Positions 29,901 to 40,262 of a stretch of DNA of 64,000 bases are shown in pieces. The notes under the pieces are model-generated. The model worked only from the letters and a program-made list of their open reading frames with translations, was not told the DNA's origin and searched no databases. The translations under genes were made by a program, and so were the position numbers. Origin of the DNA: Clitopilus passeckerianus (taxonomy: Eukaryota; Basidiomycota; Agaricomycetes; Agaricales; Entolomataceae); contig CALYLX010000009.1 in NCBI GenBank assembly GCA_944990035.1, positions 62,001-126,000 on the forward strand. Reading direction: 5' to 3'. Every line of letters starts with the position of its first letter. Positions within the stretch are counted from its first letter, which is position 1.

Positions 29901-32580
29901 CATTCACAAGGAGAAACCGGACATTACTCATTTCCGAGTGTTCGGATGTGGAGCCTACGTCTATCTACCCGAGGACAAACGTGTCAATAAACTATCCCCC
30001 AAAAGCGAAATGATGGTTTATCTTGGCCAACCTCGTGGCACCAAAGGGTACCTGTTCATGCGGACGCATAACAATACTCTATTTATAGGCACCACAGCGA
30101 CTTTTGATGAAACCTTGTTCCCAAGGTGCCCTGATCAAAAACAACGTGGCATTACACGTGTCGGCGATAAGCCAATCCCTTCGACGGATTTGGAGGATGA
30201 TACCCCAAATCAACCTATTCCTGAAGAAACGGGGGATGATGATAACTCTGGAACGGCTCCAGGACCATCACATCCAAATGATCACGCTTCACATGATCAT
30301 TCCCGATCCTCTTCTCCCTCTCCACCTTCCTCTCCGCGCTTATCAAGCAAGGATAAGGGTAAACAGTCCTACAGACCTAACCCGACGGAAGAGGATGCTC
30401 CAAGTGATCCTAATCCGGACACATGGACTCCACCTCACACAATTCCATCACGGAACAACTTTGACCCTCAGAATAGCCGAGGTGATTCTTCAAACACCAC
30501 TGAGCCACGTCGAGGTACACGTGTGAGGAATGTTACTCGAAGACCGGGTAACATCTACGGCGAAGACCGGTTACCTTCTGAAATATTGAAGGAAACTATT
30601 GCATCAGAGCGAAAATGGAAACGCACTGTAGGCATTCCAAATGAACACCGGCTGTACGCACCAAACCTACCGAAGCCAAAGAGAAAGAGCAATCAATCAT
30701 CTTCTCAAATGACTTCAACTAGGCCAGATGCACCGGTTACTAGCGAACAACCTCCAAGCAATACCGTAGATCAAGGAGAGACAGGCGATAACATGGATAC
30801 ATCCCCGGATGATCATCCAAAGAATCAACAACCTAATGATAAAGATCAGATGGACGTTGATCTCGCCTGGTTGCACAATGCGTGCAAGGATGGAGGAGAG
30901 CCTCTGATCCAATACTTGCTCCATCAGGCTAATATGACTATGTCATCTGATGAGAATGCAACACCACCGGATCATGCACTTCTATCTGATGGAAAGAACC
31001 ATCTTCCATCAAACATTCGCGAAATGCAATTTCGTGATATTGCTCGACTGCCAAAAGCGGAGCAACAGGAATGGATGAAAGCGGCACAATTGGAGTTAGA
31101 GGCACTCCGAGAACGTGACGTTTTTGAACTTGTTGATTTGCCTAAAGGCCGCAAAGTGGTTAAAAACCGCTGGGTCTTCGACATCAAAACTGATGGTCGG
31201 AAAAAGGCTAGACTCGTTGCCAAAGGTTTCTCACAGATCGAGGGTATAGATTTTGACGAGATCTTTTCCCCAGTTGTACGATTTGAGACTGTGCGCCTAT
31301 TATTTGCCCTTGCGGCATTAGAAGGCTGGCACATAGAAGGTGTTGATGTCAAATCCGCTTTCTTGTATGGACTACTCGATGAGGAAATCTATATGTCACA
31401 ACCTGAAGGCTTCGCTGTCAAAGGCCAAGAACACAAAGTCTTGCGTCTCAAAAGAGCTCTATATGGGCTTAAGCAAGCATCACTCTCGTGGTGGCGAGAA
31501 ATGTCAAAGTCAATGGAAGCACTTGGCTTTAAACGCACTATCTCTGATGCCGGCGTGTTCGTTTACCGAACCAATGATGGCAAGATAGTCATTGCTGTTG
31601 TCTATGTTGATGACGCCCTGTTCTTCGGATCAGATCGGAACCTTGTTCTGAAGAAAAAATCCGAATTTATGAAGAAGTGGGAGTGTCGTGACCTTGGAGA
31701 AGCTAAGGAATTCCTACGCATGAGAATTTCTCGGACTGGTAACACGATCAAACTTGATCAGGTGCCATATCTCAAAAAGGTCCTACAGCGTTTTGGAATG
31801 ACTAATGCTAAACCTGCTCCGACACCGCTACCAACTGGTTGGAAGCCCAAGGCTAACGCTCAGGCTCCAGACCCACAACTTCGTTCACAGTTTCAATCCG
31901 TAATCGGATCACTACTGTATCTGATGCTGGGCACCCGACCGGACATCGCTTACGCTGTAATCAAGTTGTCGCAGTTCTCTGCTAATCCTTCCAAGGAACA
32001 TCTTGATAAGGCTAAATATATTCTACGATACCTTATTGGAACTCAAGAATATGCACTCGTTTACAACGGTGCATCCAATAAAGGTTTAGTAGCATTTACA
32101 GACAGTGATTGGGCATCTGATGAGAATACCCGCCGATCCGTATCCGGATTTTTCATGAAACTTGCTGATGGAATCATCTGTTGGCAATCACGTGCACAAA
32201 AAACAATTGCACTCTCGTCTACTGAAGCCGAATACATGGCCTTGTCTGACACATGTAGACAAGTCACATGGCTTCAATCTCTCCTTTCCGAAATCGGGAT
32301 TGAATATGATACGACACCTATCGCTGGTGACAACCAAGGGTCGTTATTCATTGCATCAAACCCTGTTCAGGAAAAACGAACGAAACACATTGACATCCAC
32401 TATCACTATATTCGTGAATGCATTGAAAATGGCATCGTCAATGTTGAGTTCATACCAGGAGAACAAAACCCGGCAGATATGTTCACAAAAAATCTGGGAC
32501 ATGTCAAATTCGGAAAATTCCGAAGCCAATTGGGACTTGAGTTCTACTCGACCAAGTCATCCGCTCAGAAAACTACCTAG
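26926..32580 (+). CDS. copia Gag-Pol polyprotein, intact
   Basis: A single 1884-codon ORF from ACCATGTC, ending 20 nt before the 3' LTR. Gag spans residues 1 to about 210 (FDGSNWIQWSEQMKAYL). A basic linker follows, then a Cys-rich stretch at about 360-455 (CVNDESCEHPDH, CQLRCGCW). The protease is WIMDSGASMHLTHT (about 630). GAG-pre-integrase has HKRFGHPS and CKGCSLGK. The integrase has IHSDLKEF, DGGGEF and PQQNGRAERLNR. The RT has VDVKSAFLYG, LYGLKQA and VVYVDDALFFG (about 1370-1615). RNase H has FTDSDWASD and SSTEAEYMAL. It is longer than common copia polyproteins (about 1300-1500) because of the 210-600 region, and no CX2CX4HX4C knuckle is seen. No stop or frameshift, so it may be active. 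Confidence 0.93.
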   Translation: MSSNVKNFVPIFDGSNWIQWSEQMKAYLRSKGVWQYTNGGIPRPTESSPPKLEETKAAQDWDCKDDQAIGDITLTLSQGMRVHVGDTAKETWDSLEKAYATPGPSVVFVDFKKAIAFKLDGSAPTPQISNLNVLFERLDSNLGDAKIPEFIKAMILLAAIPAKWDAVAAMQLSSGKKIADLKFVDIRAAIIAEAERRSSGVSGSAHKISAVKRKGFDPKHKKGQNQQQSKPQGESSGSSDKKKKTRRANTGKGNKQQSGNANVVLGFASAAIHQPPAPVAPSPPTTSKVALISRLGVTLSERVSPPASWTGPGKSGDQVDPRYAQAKAFLERMNMPIERRYLSPLMAKFHEDRQFTDRELLLACGIHDYNIRVGCLPGYWDTKRVIDGVEKDYATILRENCPYPHLLDCVNDESCEHPDHAKYEEELTCQLRCGCWVAPSKLPLVHASNCGKTIDPRQRPSKKSSKDKRADKIDDSPRPKKRSRSLTPFEFDGPAITSNWAEEMEIEDQRQGSPMVTGEQLEETVDLDMDDRQVPFSHDIRSCANQKVIVTPSTIHSSEKIRWNQRQLNSRNHMDFFDTLHTHISDSMHTSPMICMPVLGSVTQTSQQYDNHAAKCTTCQKGKVPENGTANWIMDSGASMHLTHTLDDFADFEEGDFGSVITANGTGKVVGRGTVILRHKLEKPGSKQTVEITSRLYPVYYFPELSVRLLSMGRFLQDNGLLLRGSSSSMYFYSKEENRAMMQCKPHCPGETLYWLSTQISTPDTAMPAIVNTNTNYDTWHKRFGHPSKEVLKRAQVHTCGVPQKLEFPKQNPVCKGCSLGKMPSKSFPTSETRASKPFELIHSDLKEFPTRSYHGYKYIITFLCDHSSHVWIGFLKKKSDAIQKMEEFEVMVKNRFSSSIKSWRIDGGGEFMKFEAALRKLGIEVHKSAPHTPQQNGRAERLNRTIMDKAESMRHEACLPPSWWEFSVEHATHLINRTPIRRLKWVTPHEIIHKEKPDITHFRVFGCGAYVYLPEDKRVNKLSPKSEMMVYLGQPRGTKGYLFMRTHNNTLFIGTTATFDETLFPRCPDQKQRGITRVGDKPIPSTDLEDDTPNQPIPEETGDDDNSGTAPGPSHPNDHASHDHSRSSSPSPPSSPRLSSKDKGKQSYRPNPTEEDAPSDPNPDTWTPPHTIPSRNNFDPQNSRGDSSNTTEPRRGTRVRNVTRRPGNIYGEDRLPSEILKETIASERKWKRTVGIPNEHRLYAPNLPKPKRKSNQSSSQMTSTRPDAPVTSEQPPSNTVDQGETGDNMDTSPDDHPKNQQPNDKDQMDVDLAWLHNACKDGGEPLIQYLLHQANMTMSSDENATPPDHALLSDGKNHLPSNIREMQFRDIARLPKAEQQEWMKAAQLELEALRERDVFELVDLPKGRKVVKNRWVFDIKTDGRKKARLVAKGFSQIEGIDFDEIFSPVVRFETVRLLFALAALEGWHIEGVDVKSAFLYGLLDEEIYMSQPEGFAVKGQEHKVLRLKRALYGLKQASLSWWREMSKSMEALGFKRTISDAGVFVYRTNDGKIVIAVVYVDDALFFGSDRNLVLKKKSEFMKKWECRDLGEAKEFLRMRISRTGNTIKLDQVPYLKKVLQRFGMTNAKPAPTPLPTGWKPKANAQAPDPQLRSQFQSVIGSLLYLMLGTRPDIAYAVIKLSQFSANPSKEHLDKAKYILRYLIGTQEYALVYNGASNKGLVAFTDSDWASDENTRRSVSGFFMKLADGIICWQSRAQKTIALSSTEAEYMALSDTCRQVTWLQSLLSEIGIEYDTTPIAGDNQGSLFIASNPVQEKRTKHIDIHYHYIRECIENGIVNVEFIPGEQNPADMFTKNLGHVKFGKFRSQLGLEFYSTKSSAQKTT

Positions 32581-32600
32581 TTGTTCTTAGCGAGGGGGTG

Positions 32601-32863
32601 TGTTGAACTTGACACGTCTCACATCTTTGTCACATGAACAGTCACGTGACACCACATGACTACAAATCACATTACTTGATTGCGTCATTATCATGACATA
32701 CACACGTGGAGCATTACAAATACTTCTAGCACATTCCGCTCCACAATGACATCATCATGACTCACGTATGACTCATTCTTCGTCATTCCTTGTGTATTCC
32801 ATACTATATTTAGCACAGAACATTCTAGATATGCTTACATATACATGGTCTGTGCACTCTATC
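32601..32863 (+). repeat. copia 3' LTR, left part
   Basis: Matches 5' LTR positions 26281-26543 with about two differences. It ends at CTATC (32859-32863), the target duplicated by gypsy copy 2. Confidence 0.9.
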
Positions 32864-33348
32864 TGTTATGATTTTGCTTACATGTTTCTCCTTACATACC
32901 CCGGCCCGCTTACCTATGCACGATTACTCACATATGCTGCGCATCACTGCGCATTTTTCATCTTTTTCCATGCTTACTCCGCATCTCTCACGATCGTGAG
33001 AGACTTATACCTTATCTGACTCTTTCTGACTCGCATTGAGTCATACTGACTCATGTACTTACTCATCATGCTGCGCATGACTCATTACTTGCTCAGCATG
33101 CTGCGCATGTGCTATATTTAGAACTACTAGATAGGTATATAAACCTGTACCATTTGGTCAAGGCTCCTCAGCTTGACCTAGGCAATCTACCTAACTGCTT
33201 AGTTCTCTACTTCGCCTTTAAGTCCCTTGCTTCGTCAATCTCACCAGGTTGTCAGTACAGCCGCAGCTGCTGACAAATCTCTGTCTTTGTTTATCAAAGA
33301 CATCGAGCGTAAACAGTATTACCTAAGTTGTTAGGCTCTGCCTTAACA
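32864..33348 (+). repeat. 5' LTR of gypsy copy 2
   Basis: 485 bp. TATATAAA lies at 33136-33143 and the self-complementary start TCAGCTTGACCT at 33168-33179. Confidence 0.9.
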
Positions 33349-33350
33349 AA

Positions 33351-33362
33351 AGGTCAAGCTGA
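33351..33362 (+). other. Self-priming primer-binding site, copy 2
   Basis: AGGTCAAGCTGA is the exact complement of 33168-33179 over 12 nt, one more than in copy 1. It starts 2 nt after the LTR. Confidence 0.65.
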
Positions 33363-33946
33363 TCAGAAGGCCCGCTCATTGTTAGCGCAGGCCCACCCCA
33401 CGACAACACAGCAGAAGCACGCAACAGGCCGATTGCCGTTGCGGCTACCACTCAGTCACCACGGTCGTACACAGGGCAGACCACCCGCCACGAAATACCA
33501 CTCTAGTAGAAGGAACCAACAACGTCTACAAGTTCACCAACGGAAGCTACTGCGGTTTTAATCACAACAATAACCGCTGGTGCTACGCCTCTCTCTCCCT
33601 TGGCAAATTCACATTCACCACCGTTGCTGTTGAAAACAGACACTTCCACGCTCTAGACTTCCCTACCTCTGAACGACCTCATAAGACCCCTGCTATTGTC
33701 CGAGCCCAACGAGAACACAACATTGAAGTAGATGAGGAGGAACAGCGACGCTTCGCACCATTACCCACAGCAATATCCAGGAACCCATCACTAGTCCCGT
33801 CTACCAGCGCTTCTGTCTTGCCCGAAGAGGAAGAAGAAGAACACCAAGTACAACAACAGCTAGAGGAGAGCCCCACAGCTGAGCCAGAGGAGCGCCCCAG
33901 TGCAGAAACAATTGAACCAGAGACCGATTTCGATTTCAACTACGAA

Positions 33947-34873
33947 ATGTCACAAGACAACAACAACAAGAAGGACATTGGAGCCAAACCCCAAACGTTC
34001 TCCGGAGACCGATCCAAGACCAGAAAGTTCATTCAGGAACTTGAAGACTACCTCATCCTAAACAACCTCAACCAACTCGAAGATGACAAGAAGATTTGCA
34101 TCGCCCTATCCTTCCTCAAAGAAGGAACTGCAGCAGCATGGGGATTAGAATTTCACGATAAATACTCAGCAGCTGAAAGGAAAGCCACCTACGCTGAATT
34201 TATCAGCCAATTCAAAGAAGCCTTTTCCCCTACCGACGACAAAGCTGCCGCACTTCTCCAACTCAAAGCCTTACGACAGGATGGGACAGCTGACGAATTT
34301 GTCACCGTCTTCAAGAATATTCTTGCACGAACTGATCTCAGCGGTGACACTGCAAAGATCGAGATCTTCATGGAAGGACTTACCCCAAACTCCGAGAGAA
34401 AATTCTCTTTTCCGATTCCTCCTACCACATTCGACGATTGGGTCAAGAAAGCCGTCCAGTTTGACAACAACTGGCGACGTGCCAAGACAATCATGGGACA
34501 TACCCGTATCATCAAGACATCTGATATGGTCAAAGGTGCTTACAAAACACCTACTGGAGCCCGAGACCCAATGGCTATGGATGTTGATCGTTTCACCACT
34601 GATCCACCCAAACGCCGCCTCACCCAGGAGGAAAGAGAACATCACAAGAAGAACAACTTGTGCTACTATTGCTCCAAGAAAGGTCACACGATCCAACAAT
34701 GTCTTCAAAGGAAGAATTTTGGAAGAACCTACCCCAGCAACAACGACAGCCGTTTCCACAAGAAACCTGAGAAGGGAGCCGAGTTGATCAAATATGTCAG
34801 AACAGTCCTAGCTGACATGCCCCAAGAAGAAGCCGCTGAATTCTACACCGAAGCAGAGGCTGAGGGTTTTTAA
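33947..34873 (+). CDS. gag of gypsy copy 2
   Basis: An open frame from the ATG at 33947 (MSQDNNN) to TAA 34871-34873, with no internal stop. It has the same gag core as copy 1 and the zinc knuckle CYYCSKKGHTIQQC. Near 34385-34430 a 1-nt and then a 2-nt deletion relative to copy 1 locally change the frame (NSERKFSF replaces KLREKILF) before it is restored, so the capsid may be damaged. The same frame is open upstream for about 190 codons without an in-frame ATG, as in copy 1. Confidence 0.8.
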   Translation: MSQDNNNKKDIGAKPQTFSGDRSKTRKFIQELEDYLILNNLNQLEDDKKICIALSFLKEGTAAAWGLEFHDKYSAAERKATYAEFISQFKEAFSPTDDKAAALLQLKALRQDGTADEFVTVFKNILARTDLSGDTAKIEIFMEGLTPNSERKFSFPIPPTTFDDWVKKAVQFDNNWRRAKTIMGHTRIIKTSDMVKGAYKTPTGARDPMAMDVDRFTTDPPKRRLTQEEREHHKKNNLCYYCSKKGHTIQQCLQRKNFGRTYPSNNDSRFHKKPEKGAELIKYVRTVLADMPQEEAAEFYTEAEAEGF

Positions 34874-34909
34874 AGAGGAAGACTGCAAAGCCGACGTCAG
34901 TACTTCCTC
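34864..34909 (+). promoter_or_regulatory. Predicted -1 ribosomal frameshift signal, gag/pol (copy 2)
   Basis: Heptamer GGGTTTT at 34864-34870; gag TAA at 34871; -1 frame TGA just upstream at 34861-34863. The hairpin GAGGAAG-ACTG (34875-34885) pairs with CAGT-a-CTTCCTC (34898-34909), all Watson-Crick apart from the bulged A at 34902. The pol frame then runs open through LKRKTAKPTSVLPRPIDIS into protease. Confidence 0.7.
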
Positions 34910-37900
34910 GCCCGATTGATATTTCCAGTGTACTTGTAGCTACTGATTTTTATGCTGAATCTATGCGTATCCCAATCTCTCTACAAGACCCCCTAGATGG
35001 AAATACAACAATCGCCGGCACAAAAGCTCTCATTGACTCTGGAGCGCAAGGGTCATTTATCGACTCCGTCTTTGCCAAGACACATCACCTCCCGCTACTC
35101 CCACTCCGACAACCGATTACAGCACGAAACGTTGATGGCACCCTGAACAAACAAGGAACTATTACCCACTTTACCTGGGTTATTGCCAAGATAGGGACAG
35201 CCATCATCAAGGAAAGATGTTTTGTCACTGGACTCGGGAAAGACCACCTGATTTTTGGATTACCCTGGCTAAAACGGGTAGATCCAATCATATCGTGGAG
35301 CGACGGCACACTCGAAATCGACGAATCACGCATTACCCAACGACTGTCGCAAACATTGATGCGAGCAGTAGACATCAAGCGGATGAGAGCCATCCGAGAA
35401 CAACTACTAGAGGAAAACACGCCACCTACCCCAGCACCTGATTGTTCCGAAGAGAATCCCGGAAAATCAGAAGGACTTAGCGACTATTTCCGAATAGTCG
35501 AAGACGGAGAAGAGATCAATGAAGATTTTCTCATCGCATACTGCCAGAACGAACCGGCAGTCGGAATATTCACCAAGGAGGAACCCCCACTTACGCAGGA
35601 ACACACAAAGGATTACCTTGTGTACGGGCCAATCAGGCCAACTACCACAATACGACAGACGGTGGTAACACACCATCCAGCAACCAGACACCACACACAG
35701 CAGGTGTGGATACGTGCGAAAACATCAATTTCGCAAGCTCTGGAACATAAACGAGAAGATAAGGAACCAAAGAAATCCCCTGACGAAATCATCCCCGACT
35801 ATCTTCAAGACTACAGAAAAGTCTTTGAGAAAGCAGCATCCGAACGATTCCCACCAAGCCGACCCTGGGATCACGCCATAGATCTGAAGACAGATTTCGT
35901 GCCAAAAGACTGCAAGGTCTATCCGCTCAGCCCCTTAGAGCAAGAAAAACTCGACGAGTTTCTCAAGGAAAATCTAGCCAAAGGATACATCCGAGAATCC
36001 AACTCCCCACAAGCATCTCCGTTCTTCTTTGTTGCAAAGAAAGACTCGGAAGCCCTGAGACCATGTCAGGATTACCGACGACTCAACGAAGGAACAATAC
36101 CTAACGCTTACCCCTTACCGCTGGCTAGCGAACTCATCGATAAACTCAAAGGAGCAACTGTCTTCACCAAACTCGACATTCGATGGGGATATCACAACAT
36201 CCGCATCAAAGATGGTGACCAATGGAAAGCAGCGTTCAAGACCAACCGAGGGTTATTTGAACCAATGGTGATGTTCTTTGGACTAATGAACTCACCCGGT
36301 ACCTTCCAAGCAATGATGAACCACCTTTTCCGAGACATGATAGACGAAGGATGGGTCATCATCTACATGGACGACATCCTCATCTTCTCCAACGATCCAG
36401 AAAAACACCGAGAACGCACACGCAGAGTCTTACAAAGACTACAAGACAACGATCTCTACCTCAAAGCAGAGAAATGCCAATTTGACACCACAAGAGTGGA
36501 ATACCTTGGGTTCATCATTGAACCAAACAAGATCTCCATGGACCCTGTCAAACTTGCAGGGATGCGCGACTGGCCTACGCCAACTACAGTAAAGGAAGTC
36601 CGATCATTCCTAGGATTCGGAAACTTTTACCGCAGGTTCATCGGAAAATATGCGGAAATTGCCAAACCGCTGAACGAACTCACCAAGAAAGACAAGAAGT
36701 GGGAATGGACCAATGAATGTCACAAAGCTTTCACCACCCTGAAAGACAAATTCCTGGAAGCGCCTGTGTTGCTGATGCCTGACCCCACGAAGCCATTTGT
36801 GGTGGAAAGCGACGCTCAAAACATGCAACAGGAGCAGTCCTACAACAACGTGACGCCAACGGATCATGGCACCCATGTGGTTTCATATCTAAATCGTTCT
36901 CGGAAACAGAACGGAACTATGAAATCTACGACCGAGAACTTCTAGGCATTATCCGCGCATTAGAAACCTGGCGACACTACTTCCATGGATCCCAACATTC
37001 AGTTGTGATTCTATCCGATCACAACAAACCTCACATACTTCCGAGAAGCCCGGAAGTTGAACCGACGACAAGCAAGATGGAATTTGATGCTATCCCAGTT
37101 TAACATCAAACTTGTACACACCCCTGGTGCAAAGATGATACAATCTGACGCACTATCTCGACGACCAGACCACATCCCAGGTGAAGACACCGACAACGAA
37201 GACATCATTCTCCTCCCCGACAAGCTCTTCCTTCGCTCAATTGACATTGAACTAAAGGACGAAATTGTACACAAGATGGTCAATGACAAACTGATTGTTG
37301 ACGCCATTCGCACCGCCAAAGAAGACGGACCCCCACCAATCCGATCAAACCTGGAAGACTGGAAATTTGACGATGGCATCTTGTACTACAAGGACAAGTG
37401 CGTGGTACCAGATGACGAAGACCTCCGAAGGAAGATAGTCCAACGTTATCACGATCTACCCAGCGCAGGACACCCTGGACAATTTGGGACACTGGAGAAA
37501 GTCCGGAAGGACTACTGGTGGCCAGGGATGTCAGTGTTCATCAAGAACTTTGTGCAGGGCTGTGCAATGTGCCAGCAAATGAAAATCAATCGCCACCCCA
37601 CCGCTCCACCATTAATGCCCATCAAATCCGAAACCACTAGGCCATTTTCGCTAGTGACGTACGATTTTCACACGGATCTCCCAGAGAGTGATGGTTTCGA
37701 TAGCATTATGGCCGTGGTCGACCATGGAGCTACGAAGGGGCAATTTTCATCCCTTGCACAAAGAAAATCGACGCCACAGGAACTGCAAACGCCTACATTG
37801 ACAACGTTTACCGTCGCTTTGGACTCCCGACAAAGGAATTTCTGACAGAGGACCTCAATTCGCCTCTAAAGTTTTCCAAGAAATGGGACGACTTCTGGAA

Positions 37901-38730
37901 TCAAGCTCAACATGAGCACCGCCTACCACCCACAAACCGATGGTGCGACAGAAAGGATCAATCAGGAGATTGATGCCTATCTCCGCATCTTCTGTGCACA
38001 GAACCCCGAATCCTGGTCCAAATGGATTACCACTCTAGAATTCTCCTACAACAGCCGAACACACTCTGTCACCAAACGAACCCCATTCTACCTAATGATG
38101 GGATACGAACCACCTGCACTCCCATCAATTGCTCCCACTAGCAAAATTCCCGCAGTTGACAAACGGATCAAGGAACTTCTGCTAGCACGCGATGAAGCAA
38201 ATGCTGCACATGCACTTGCTGCGCAACGCATGGCAGAGAAGATCACACGACAGTTCACCCCATTCAAAGTCGGAGAAAAGGTGTGGTTAGAAGCCACAAA
38301 TCTCAATCAAGGAAACATCTCCAAGAAACTAGCACCCAAACGAGAAGGACCCTTCAAGATACTCGAGGTAAAAGGACACCTGACCTATAAACTCGACCTG
38401 CCAAGACGATGGAAGATCCACCCGGTGATTCACGCATCACTTCTCACCCGTTACATCTCCACCAAAGCGCATGGACCCAGCTTCTCTAAACCGCCACCTG
38501 ACGAAATCGACGGAATAGAAGAATACGAAATAGAAGCAATTGTGGCCCATCAGAAACAAGGCAAAGGGCGACACAGATACCTCGTAAAATGGAAGGGATG
38601 GCCATCAGCGGACAACGAATGGATGCCCGAGTCGGAACTGCGGAACGCCAGGAAATACTCACCGAGTATAAAAGAGGAAGAAACTCACCTGACACCACAT
38701 AGCAAACCCACTCACATCCACTATATATAA
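34864..38730 (+). pseudogene. pol of gypsy copy 2 (several 1-nt indels)
   Basis: Intact through protease (LIDSGAQGS) and RT (YMDD, YRRLNEG) to a deletion near 36812 in RNase H, where the frame ends at 36945. Further indels lie near 37024, 37738, 37826 and 37891. The HHCC and DDE integrase parts are readable in pieces (37057-37845, 37912-38730). The chromodomain is intact (RHRYLVKWKGWP, DNEWMPESEL). A missing A near 38651 changes the C-terminal tail relative to copy 1. None of the five copy 1 stops is present. The recent insertion and clustered homopolymer indels mean either trans-mobilisation of a defective parent or consensus error. Confidence 0.85.
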
Positions 38731-38732
38731 CA

Positions 38733-39612
38733 ATGTCTCAAAATGCCTCTTCCTACGACCGCACCATCATCCGCAACACCTTCAAATCCGATACCGCTAT
38801 TACGGCGCTCCGTACGCATACTGCCTGGAGCAGCGACGACAACCCTCTCACCGCTGTGGGAGAACAAGGAACCCTTTACCAAAACCGACGAACCGAAACT
38901 CGCAACGAAGTGGCTGTCTGCGCCACCAATTTGCGAAAACCACTGACGATCTTGATCAACTTTTGGACAAAGTTGATCGAGAAACGGAGGAGACCCTCAC
39001 AGACCTCTTCTTTGCTATTGGAGGAACAGCTTTCCTCGACGAATTCTTCCCGAACGACAAAACTGGTTCAACAACCCAGAGGAGACAGACTTGAAACCCT
39101 TGCCTCCAATCCCTGGGGGCCTGAGGAAAGTCAAGAAGAGGAAGTCACGATCCTCACTGCACGTCAAGTTTGCGGAACCCTACGAGCATTTCCTCCCGTC
39201 ACCAATTTACACACCACCGCAAAATAAAACATAACCCCTTCACAAAGAAGAACAGAACGACAACAAGGAAAACATCAACCCCAATGGCAAACCCTCCAAC
39301 GCCATACCTCTCCGCATTCGAAAGCCCACCAGAGTCCGACTCACCAACGCTGGTGAACCTTCCTCGACAATATCGTCCCAGAAGGCGCCGCGCACTGGAT
39401 ACCTTGCCAACAGACCACCACCACCCAGATGGTTCAGATGCTACATTTGTGGAGGCAGACACCGACAGTGTCATTGCTTTCGTTTTGTGTGTCGTCTGTG
39501 CCATCGTCGTGGCCCAGGCCATTACCCGGTTAGCTGCCCACAACGCTACCACAAGGGCATAGACCGTCACTTCTGGGGTAAAGGAATTGAAGTCAGGAGA
39601 CTTCAACGATAG
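38733..39612 (+). pseudogene. ORF3 of gypsy copy 2 (frameshifted)
   Basis: Same ATG start (MSQNASS) as copy 1. It has 1-nt losses near 38912, 39050, 39092 and 39222. The zinc-knuckle end (CYICGGRH..., CRLCHRRGPGH) is readable again to a stop at 39610. One substitution, HH to HR, lies in the second knuckle but outside the predicted ligands. Confidence 0.65.
39284..39562 (+). CDS. Overlapping transmembrane mini-ORF, copy 2
   Basis: 92-codon counterpart of 24078-24359, with the same MANPPTPYLSAF start and hydrophobic segment VIAFVLCVVCAIVVAQA. It differs by an in-frame codon loss and a few substitutions. It stays open although the ORF3 frame upstream is broken. Confidence 0.35.
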   Translation: MANPPTPYLSAFESPPESDSPTLVNLPRQYRPRRRRALDTLPTDHHHPDGSDATFVEADTDSVIAFVLCVVCAIVVAQAITRLAAHNATTRA

Positions 39613-39621
39613 CGAGAGTAA

Positions 39622-40106
39622 TGTTATGATTTTGCTTACATGTTTCTCCTTACATACCCCGGCCCGCTTACCTATGCACGATTACTCACATATGCTGCGC
39701 ATCACTGCGCATTTTTCATCTTTTTCCATGCTTACTCCGCATCTCTCACGATCGTGAGAGACTTATACCTTATCTGACTCTTTCTGACTCGCATTGAGTC
39801 ATACTGACTCATGTACTTACTCATCATGCTGCGCATGACTCATTACTTGCTCAGCATGCTGCGCATGTGCTATATTTAGAACTACTAGATAGGTATATAA
39901 ACCTGTACCATTTGGTCAAGGCTCCTCAGCTTGACCTAGGCAATCTACCTAACTGCTTAGTTCTCTACTTCGCCTTTAAGTCCCTTGCTTCGTCAATCTC
40001 ACCAGGTTGTCAGTACAGCCGCAGCTGCTGACAAATCTCTGTCTTTGTTTATCAAAGACATCGAGCGTAAACAGTATTACCTAAGTTGTTAGGCTCTGCC
40101 TTAACA
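39622..40106 (+). repeat. 3' LTR of gypsy copy 2
   Basis: 485 bp, indistinguishable by eye from 32864-33348. Confidence 0.9.
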
Positions 40107-40262
40107 CTATCCTTTTGTATAAATACTAGCAGTAGTTTACCTCAATACAACAAGGAGTTACACTTCTTTTCTCTCTAGTTCGCTCTCACAGCCTCACTCT
40201 ACTCTACCCCAGGTTAGTAGCCTTACTGCACCTTCCCTCGCTGGGGGTGTGCCTGTTCGACA
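40107..40262 (+). repeat. copia 3' LTR, right part
   Basis: Continues the copia LTR from the duplicated CTATC, with TATAAATA at 40118-40125, and ends GTTCGACA at 40262. It could drive transcription into the F-box fragment. Confidence 0.88.

Larger units (their letters stand above)
32864..40106 (+). mobile_element. Ty3/gypsy chromovirus, copy 2 (nested in copia LTR)
   Basis: 7243 bp, same layout as copy 1. The two 485-bp LTRs appear identical by eye. A perfect 5-bp target duplication CTATC flanks it (32859-32863 and 40107-40111). It sits 11 nt upstream of the TATA box of the copia 3' LTR (40118). It lacks the copy 1 stops but carries about a dozen 1-nt indels in its body. Confidence 0.93.
26281..40262 (+). 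mobile_element. Ty1/copia retrotransposon with nested gypsy copy 2
   Basis: 5' LTR 26281-26694, one polyprotein ORF, and a 3' LTR split by a 7243-bp gypsy insertion (32601-32863 plus 40112-40262, together 414 bp as in the 5' LTR). The LTRs start TGTTGAAC and end GTTCGACA and differ at about 2 positions, so the insertion is young. Flanking pentamers GCAGC and CCCTC do not match. The right flank is an F-box gene fragment broken at the LTR edge. Confidence 0.92.

Noticed and set aside
38728..38735. TAA-CA-ATG stop/start coupling between pol and ORF3 in copy 2
   Set aside because: That pol stop is reached only through an indel near 38651; the ancestral stop seen in copy 1 is 38 nt upstream of the ORF3 start.
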